In this document: positions 15,635 through 19,345 of the stretch, piece after piece
Position numbering within the stretch: position 1 is the stretch's first letter
Layout of the letters: each line of letters opens with the position of its first letter
From: JAHBVL01 sp964461025
GTDB taxonomy: Bacteria > Chloroflexota > Chloroflexia > Thermomicrobiales > UBA6265
Assembly (NCBI GenBank): GCA_964461025.1
Contig: CAYWSE010000072.1
Location: forward strand, 1-19,345
DNA: 19,345 nt
Direction: 5' to 3'
The notes under the pieces: model-generated
The model's database searches: none
Seen by the model: only the letters and a program-made list of their open reading frames with translations
Told to the model about the DNA's origin: nothing
Translations under genes and position numbers: made by a program

Positions 15635-15696
15635 CCCTCTCCCGCGGTCGGGACGTTCCGTAGCGGCAGACCTCCGTGTCTGCCTGGGGGTGAGGG
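15635..15696. repeat. Nested palindromic repeat elements
   Basis: CCCTCTCCCG (15635-15644) with a small inverted repeat TCCCG/CGGGA (15640-15644 and 15649-15653) and a later GGGGGTGAGGG (15686-15696) look like the two flanks of one repeat. Between them sits a second palindrome, GGCAGAC (15665-15671), six bases, GTCTGCC (15678-15684). Both types resemble palindromes dispersed in many bacterial genomes, as far as I recall. The arrangement suggests one element inserted into another. Confidence 0.5.
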
Positions 15697-15787
15697 ATAA
15701 AGGCTGTCGATCCCGCTGTATCCGCATCCCCTGAAGGGACATGAAAATCGCTTGCGATTCGCGTCAGTGCCAACACCTTGGCGGAAG

Positions 15788-15828
15788 CTGTGCCCAGGAG
15801 GTGTTTTTACTGCACGGTCCTGGCGCAG
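15788..15828. repeat. Bulged hairpin in the ftsY-radC gap
   Basis: CTGTGCC (15788-15794), a bulged C, and AGGA (15796-15799) can pair with TCCT (15818-15821) and GGCGCAG (15822-15828). This is 11 pairs, one of them G-T, around an 18-nt loop that contains GTTTTTAC. No T-run follows on the plus strand, so it is not a standard terminator. It may be part of a structured transcript. Confidence 0.4.
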
Positions 15829-15861
15829 AGTGGAGCGTGCAGACGGCATGGAGAGCGAGTA

Positions 15862-15959
15862 GATCCACGATCCACGATCTACGATCTACTATCTACCATC
15901 CTCAATTGGCAGGCTTCGGACTTCGGACTTCGGACCCCGGACCCCGGACCCCGGACAGC
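15862..15959. repeat. Degenerate 7-bp tandem array, copy 3
   Basis: Fourteen heptamers in phase: GATCCAC twice, GATCTAC twice, TATCTAC, CATCCTC, AATTGGC, AGGCTTC, GGACTTC twice, GGACCCC three times and GGACAGC. The pattern GRNCYNC is the reverse complement of array 2. The AT-richer units at its left are shared with array 1, and the GC-rich units at its right with both other arrays. A 16-bp stretch (15917-15932) is an exact inverted copy of 15307-15322. It ends 47 bp before the radC start, so it covers the region where a radC promoter would be expected. Confidence 0.85.
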
Positions 15960-16006
15960 GATACACTCCCGCTCAGTGATACAGACCGACGTCAGGAACG
16001 AATTGC

Positions 16007-16714
16007 GTGGAAGAATCTCGCTCGCTCGGCATCAAGGAACTGCCGGAAGACGAACGCCCCCGGGAGCGGTTGCTCAAGCAGGGACCAACCTCCCTTTCGA
16101 CGGCGGAGTTGATCGCGGTCATGCTGAACACCGGTTCGGTTGGCGAACCGGTCACCGCACTCGCGCACCGGTTGCTGCACGAGTTCGGTGGGCTGCGAGG
16201 GTTGATGCGCGCCAGCGTCGAAGAACTCGCGTCGGTCAAGGGCATTGGACCGATGAAGGCTGCGAAGTTCGCCGCGATGCTCGAACTGGCTAATCGCGTC
16301 GTGGCACTCGGACCTGACGAGCGGCCCCGCATTTCGACTCCCGAGGATATCGTGCGCATCGTCGGACCGGAGATGGGATCGCTGGAACAGGAAGAGCTGA
16401 GGGTTCTCCTCGTCGACACGAAGCACCGGCTAATCCGTCCCGCGACGGTGTATCGCGGCAGCGTCAGTCAGGCGCAAGTGCGCGTGGCCGAGGTCTTTCG
16501 CGACGCGATTCGGGCCAATGCCACGGCGATCGCCGTCGCCCATAATCATCCGTCTGGCGATTGCACGCCCTCGGCTGCCGATCTCGTGGTTACGGCGGAA
16601 ATCGAGCAAGCGGGAGACCTGCTCGGCATCGAAGTGCTCGATCATATCATCGTCGGCGCCAATGGCCATCAGTCATTGCGGCGTCTCGGCGTTGGTTTTC
16701 GCAACAAGCGATAG
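16007..16714 (+). CDS. radC: RadC family JAB/MPN-domain protein
   Basis: A 235-residue member of the RadC family. Despite the name, a DNA-repair role is not established. An N-terminal helix-hairpin-helix region (SVKGIGPMKAAKF, about 76-88) precedes a JAB1/MPN metalloprotease-like domain, with HNHPSGD at 179-185 as zinc-binding motif and a Glu in LAxVML-type context earlier (STAELIAVML). Length is usual. The GTG start at 16007 has AGGA about 9 bases upstream. Array 3 lies 47 bp before it. The LLM-family gene follows after 14 bp and is probably co-transcribed. Confidence 0.93.
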   Translation: MEESRSLGIKELPEDERPRERLLKQGPTSLSTAELIAVMLNTGSVGEPVTALAHRLLHEFGGLRGLMRASVEELASVKGIGPMKAAKFAAMLELANRVVALGPDERPRISTPEDIVRIVGPEMGSLEQEELRVLLVDTKHRLIRPATVYRGSVSQAQVRVAEVFRDAIRANATAIAVAHNHPSGDCTPSAADLVVTAEIEQAGDLLGIEVLDHIIVGANGHQSLRRLGVGFRNKR

Positions 16715-16728
16715 GGAAGGAACGACGG

Positions 16729-17502
16729 GTGGTACAGGGAAAGCGTGGATTCGGCATCGCGGCGGCGATGCCAGGCGACTTCATCGAGCCACTGGCGATT
16801 GCGGCTGAGGAAGCAGGGTATTCCACCTTCTGGACGAACGACACGCCCGGTGCGGACGGCATCGCAGTTCTTGCTCGTGCCTCGAAAGTGACGTCGAGCA
16901 TCCGGCTTGGAGTTGGCGTGATCCCGCTCGATCGTCGGGGGCCAGCGGAGATTCTCGCATCGATCGATGGTGCGGGAATCGATCCGGACCGGCTAATCGT
17001 TGGCGTGGGATCGGGTGGCGCGCACGCCGGCAGTCTTGCATTGGTGCGGGATGGGATCGCGAAGCTGCGACAGGGAACAACCGGCAGGATCGCCATTGGC
17101 GCGCTGGGACCAAAGATGATCGCGCTCTCGGGTGAAGTCGCAGATGCCGTTGTGCTGAACTGGCTGACGCCGGAGTGGATTCCCAACTCCGTCGAGGCGA
17201 TTGACGTTGCCAACAGATCGACAACTGAAGTCGTGGGTTACGTGCGCACCGCAATGCCTGGTGGTTCGGAGGTGCTGGCCACCGAAGCGAGCCGCTACGA
17301 GTCGTACCCGGCATACGGTCGTCATTTCCAGCGGATGGGCGTACCGGCGCTCGGCACGTGCGTTTTTGGTGAATCCGAGGAGATTCAATCTGGCCTGAAG
17401 GCGTTCGAGCAGCGCCTTGACGAAACCGTCGTCCGCGCTATTGTCGGCGAGCAAACGCTCGAGGCCTATCTCGACCTGTTGAAGGCCGCTGCGCCCGCCT
17501 GA
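16729..17502 (+). CDS. Luciferase-like (LLM) flavin-dependent oxidoreductase, short form
   Basis: A 257-residue TIM-barrel protein of the bacterial-luciferase/F420-dependent reductase superfamily, which uses FMN or F420; the substrate cannot be told. Marks are RGFGIAAAMPGDFIEPLAIA, the strand-helix YSTFWTNDTPGADGIAVLARA, KVTSSIRLGVGVIPLDRR, DRLIVGVGSGG and GRIAIGALGPKMIALSGEVADAVVLNW, all typical of the family. It is shorter than the usual 290-340 residues, mainly in the middle and at the C-terminal part. The open frame extends into radC, but GTG at 16729 has an excellent GGAAGGA before it. It ends one base from the stop of the convergent diguanylate cyclase gene. Confidence 0.82.
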   Translation: MVQGKRGFGIAAAMPGDFIEPLAIAAEEAGYSTFWTNDTPGADGIAVLARASKVTSSIRLGVGVIPLDRRGPAEILASIDGAGIDPDRLIVGVGSGGAHAGSLALVRDGIAKLRQGTTGRIAIGALGPKMIALSGEVADAVVLNWLTPEWIPNSVEAIDVANRSTTEVVGYVRTAMPGGSEVLATEASRYESYPAYGRHFQRMGVPALGTCVFGESEEIQSGLKAFEQRLDETVVRAIVGEQTLEAYLDLLKAAAPA

Positions 17503-17503
17503 T

Positions 17504-18961
17504 TCACGCGCTGGGCGTAGCTGAGATCTGGTTCTTGCCGGCGCGTTTGGCCGCATACAGTGCTTCGTCCGCGGCAGCAATCAGGTCGGCGGCGTTCCGG
17601 CCGTTGAGCGGAAACCCTGCCAGGCCGACGCTGGCGGTTATCGTCCGGTGTTCGATTTCACTCAGCGGCGTCATGGCTCGAATGCCCCGCAAAACGCGGT
17701 CTGCGGCGATCCAGGCGCCCTCGATATCCGTTTCCGGCAGAATCATCAGGAACTCCTCGCCGCCAAAGCGACCGACGACGTCGATCGTTCGAAGTTCCTG
17801 CTGCATTCGGGCCGCGACGGCTATGAGGACCGCGTCGCCGGCGGGATGACCCCAGGTGTCATTGACCGACTTGAAGTTGTCGATGTCGAGCATGCCGATC
17901 GTCAGTGGATGGTTGAAGCGGGCAGCGCGCTGGATCTCGGCGTCGAGTCGTTCGTCGAGCGCGCGGCGATTGGGCAGACCGGTCAAGCCGTCTGTGCGGC
18001 TTTGCCTCAACAGCGCGGAGGCCGTGCCGGCCAGCGCACTGAATATCCTCTGGTGAAGCGCGCTGTAGACAACCAGCGCAGTGGCAGCCACAGCCAGCGA
18101 CACCGCCGCGACCATGACAACACCGTGAGCCGCGCGGGACGGCGTTTCGCGGACGAGCCAGAAAACGATTCCCGCCGCGAGTATCGAGGTGGCAAAGATC
18201 GCAATCAGACTCGCCGCAGACATCGATCGAGGCACGTCGAACTGCGGCAGTGACGTCGAATCGGTTGCCTGCTGCATGGCAAAGATCGCCAGCATACTGC
18301 CGGCAATCACTGGCAGCCACCATTCAGTCGACGTCGAGTCCGGAGCGACAAGCGAGAGAGCCAATCCGAGGAGCCCCACACCGGCAATGCTCCAAAGCCA
18401 GACCGCCCAGGGCGTGTCACGTCGGGCTCGGCCATTGCTGAGCTGGTTCGCCACCAAGTACGAGAACGGAACGGCAATCAGAGCGAGCGCAGCTGTTCCG
18501 GTGAGTGCGCTGACCGACCAGACCGGCCCGGAACTAGAAAAGAGGTTGGGTTGGATGATCAGGCCGGTGATGACGGCAGCCTCAGAGGTTGCCAGGCAGG
18601 TCAGCCAGAGACGTGGTTCCTGTTGGATCGAGGGAAATGCTGCCGATACGCAGCCGAGCACGATGAGGATCGCACCGTCACGCCTGGCAGGAAGATTCGC
18701 GCCCATCGCGGCGCCGGAAACACTCCAGACGATTCCACCGAGCAGCGACATCGCGCCGATCAGCTGCACTGGATCGACCCGGCTCGGTCGCATGAAGGTC
18801 GCAAGCAAGAGGTGCAGGACTGAAATCGAAATTGCCGCTGCGCCCGTTAGCCACCGCTGCTGCTCGCTTGTCGAGGAAATGAAGGCAGCGCAGAAGGACA
18901 GGACGACGAGTCCCGCCGCCAGCCACGTCGAATTGATCGATGCCGGTCGCGTTATATGCAC
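17504..18961 (-). CDS. Membrane-bound diguanylate cyclase (GGDEF)
   Basis: Makes the second messenger c-di-GMP from two GTP. Of about 485 residues, the first 305 form nine or ten hydrophobic helices with no recognised sensor motif, and the rest is a complete GGDEF domain. DGLTGLPNRR (324-333) opens it, DIDNFKSVND (359-368) binds nucleotide and metal, and the active site is GGEEF (400-404). RTID (391-394), five residues before it, is the inhibitory I-site, so product feedback is expected. ITASVGLA and ADEALYAAKRAGKNQI follow. The frame is open from a GTG at 18982. I prefer GTG at 18961, preceded by GAGGCGGA. It converges on the LLM gene. Confidence 0.93.
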   Translation of the reverse strand: MHITRPASINSTWLAAGLVVLSFCAAFISSTSEQQRWLTGAAAISISVLHLLLATFMRPSRVDPVQLIGAMSLLGGIVWSVSGAAMGANLPARRDGAILIVLGCVSAAFPSIQQEPRLWLTCLATSEAAVITGLIIQPNLFSSSGPVWSVSALTGTAALALIAVPFSYLVANQLSNGRARRDTPWAVWLWSIAGVGLLGLALSLVAPDSTSTEWWLPVIAGSMLAIFAMQQATDSTSLPQFDVPRSMSAASLIAIFATSILAAGIVFWLVRETPSRAAHGVVMVAAVSLAVAATALVVYSALHQRIFSALAGTASALLRQSRTDGLTGLPNRRALDERLDAEIQRAARFNHPLTIGMLDIDNFKSVNDTWGHPAGDAVLIAVAARMQQELRTIDVVGRFGGEEFLMILPETDIEGAWIAADRVLRGIRAMTPLSEIEHRTITASVGLAGFPLNGRNAADLIAAADEALYAAKRAGKNQISATPSA

Positions 18962-19118
18962 GGTTCCGCCTCGGTTGTGCACAAGGCGTCAAGCACAACA
19001 AAAGGGGACGGTATCGGGCAAGGTGGCATCCGCGCAAGGAAAGAATGCCGCCAATGGTCCCGACTCGGGCGAATCGTGTCGTGTGCAACAGGTACATCGA
19101 ATGACGCCGCCAACACGT

Positions 19119-19222
19119 CGTCATTCCGACCGACGCGGAGGAATCTCTCGTTCGAGGTGGAGCGAGTTTCATCCAGCTTCGGGGCCGCGAACGAGAGATT
19201 CCTCGACAGGCTCGGAATGACG
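19119..19222. repeat. 104-bp interrupted palindrome
   Basis: Two nested perfect inverted repeats: the outer CGTCATTCCGA (19119-19129) with TCGGAATGACG (19212-19222), and the inner 17-bp GAGGAATCTCTCGTTCG (19138-19154) with its complement at 19188-19204. Side gaps are 8 and 7 bp and the central loop is 33 bp. The ATTCCGA...GAGGAATCTC wording resembles dispersed palindromic repeats that I recall from several bacterial phyla. It lies between the diguanylate cyclase start and the 3' end of the partial gene at the window edge. No coding function is seen for the surrounding 18962-19247. Confidence 0.8.
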
Positions 19223-19247
19223 GTCTCTATTCATACCGCGCCGGACG

Positions 19248-19345
19248 TCAGGCGGGATCGAACTCGTCGCCGTTGGGCCAGATATGCAGGCCCTCGTGGA
19301 GAAGATCGCAGAAGAGCACCTGGGTGTCGGTGCGAACCAGCTCGG
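19248..19345 (-). CDS. 3' end of an unrecognised gene cut by the window edge
   Basis: Reading the minus strand inward from the window end, 31 codons are open to a TGA at 19248-19250. They end with TDTQVLFCDLLHEGLHIW and PNGDEFDPA. The mix of residues is like a soluble protein and codon use resembles the neighbours. The start is outside the window. I do not recognise the family. The palindrome at 19119-19222 lies 25 bp after its stop and could form the 3' end of its mRNA. Confidence 0.5.
   Translation of the reverse strand, partial: ELVRTDTQVLFCDLLHEGLHIWPNGDEFDPA

Larger units (their letters stand above)
15190..16006. other. Repeat-rich intergenic region between ftsY and radC
   Basis: An 817-bp gap between divergent genes. 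From left to right it holds the ftsY leader and its -10 box, heptad array 2 (15308-15398), a plus-strand consensus-like promoter (15483-15511), a small hairpin CTGCG/CGCAG (15539-15553), nested palindromes (15635-15696), a longer bulged hairpin (15788-15828) and heptad array 3 (15862-15959), which ends 47 bp before radC. The only open frames are short, lack family features and run through the repeats. The frame from ATG 15741 has an AAGGG upstream, but it turns into heptad-encoded sequence. I see no convincing protein gene. Confidence 0.7.

Noticed and set aside
15308..15959. The repeat-rich gap as a CRISPR array
   Set aside because: Units are 7 bp with no unique spacers and no cas genes are nearby.
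15518..16006. SRP RNA, tmRNA or a tRNA in the gap beside ftsY
   Set aside because: No GGAA-tetraloop SRP core, no tmRNA tRNA-like end, and no T-loop GGTTCRA with a matching acceptor stem was found.
15741..16112. A 123-codon frame starting MKIACDSRQCQHLGG with AAGGG upstream
   Set aside because: It runs through heptad array 3, whose seven-base step yields repeating STIHDLRS- and RTSDPGPR-like peptide, and then overlaps radC in another frame. A real short protein before the array cannot be fully excluded.
18189..19220. A 343-codon plus-strand frame opposite the diguanylate cyclase, running into the palindrome
   Set aside because: The opposite strand encodes a clear GGDEF membrane protein. This frame has biased, low-information composition and ends inside a repeat.
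19248..19345. Assigning a family to the partial terminal gene
   Set aside because: Only 31 residues are visible and none forms a motif I recognise.

Overview
The window looks like a chromosomal segment of a GC-rich, free-living bacterium. Gene families and style point to Chloroflexota, perhaps the Thermomicrobia. This is an inference from an EF-G2-type GTPase, frequent GTG starts, a full pst-phoU operon, a LLM flavoprotein, and intergenic heptad and palindrome repeats of a kind I associate with that phylum. No phage, IS, CRISPR or tRNA is visible.

Layout. (1) Positions 1-118 hold a degenerate 7-bp tandem array. (2) On the minus strand come an RNase H-like gene and, directly upstream of it, an EF-G2-like translation factor (581-2656) with a predicted promoter and a long leader. 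Upstream of that is type III pantothenate kinase coaX. (3) Divergently on the plus strand is a membrane-anchored S41/PDZ processing protease. (4) Next is the phosphate operon pstS-pstC-pstA-pstB-phoU (5365-9943), preceded by four 11-nt direct repeats that look like a PHO box. (5) A degenerate receiver-domain protein on the minus strand converges on phoU stop to stop. Divergent from it is a plus-strand pair: a SprT-like zinc-ribbon protein and the tRNA Gm18 methyltransferase trmH. (6) A minus-strand cluster reads ftsY, ffh, a glutaredoxin-PDZ fusion, then mgtC (15189 down to 11761). (7) The 0.8-kb gap 15190-16006 is the richest non-coding stretch. It has two heptad arrays in opposite orientation, a consensus-like promoter facing plus with no clear gene behind it, nested palindromes and a bulged hairpin. 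(8) radC and a short LLM-family flavoprotein follow on the plus strand, converging on a membrane-bound diguanylate cyclase. (9) The window ends with a 104-bp interrupted palindrome and the 3' end of a minus-strand gene cut by the window edge.

Most genes are core functions: translation, CoA synthesis, phosphate uptake, protein targeting, tRNA modification and c-di-GMP signalling. I see no complete new defence or biosynthetic system. The best leads are the three heptad arrays and their placement at gene ends and promoters, the PHO-box-like array, the glutaredoxin-PDZ fusion beside the SRP genes, the SprT-like protein with an altered HExxH motif, the degenerate receiver beside phoU, and a possible structured RNA at 15518-15830. 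Start codons were re-chosen for many genes from family length and ribosome binding sites; this is stated where it was done.
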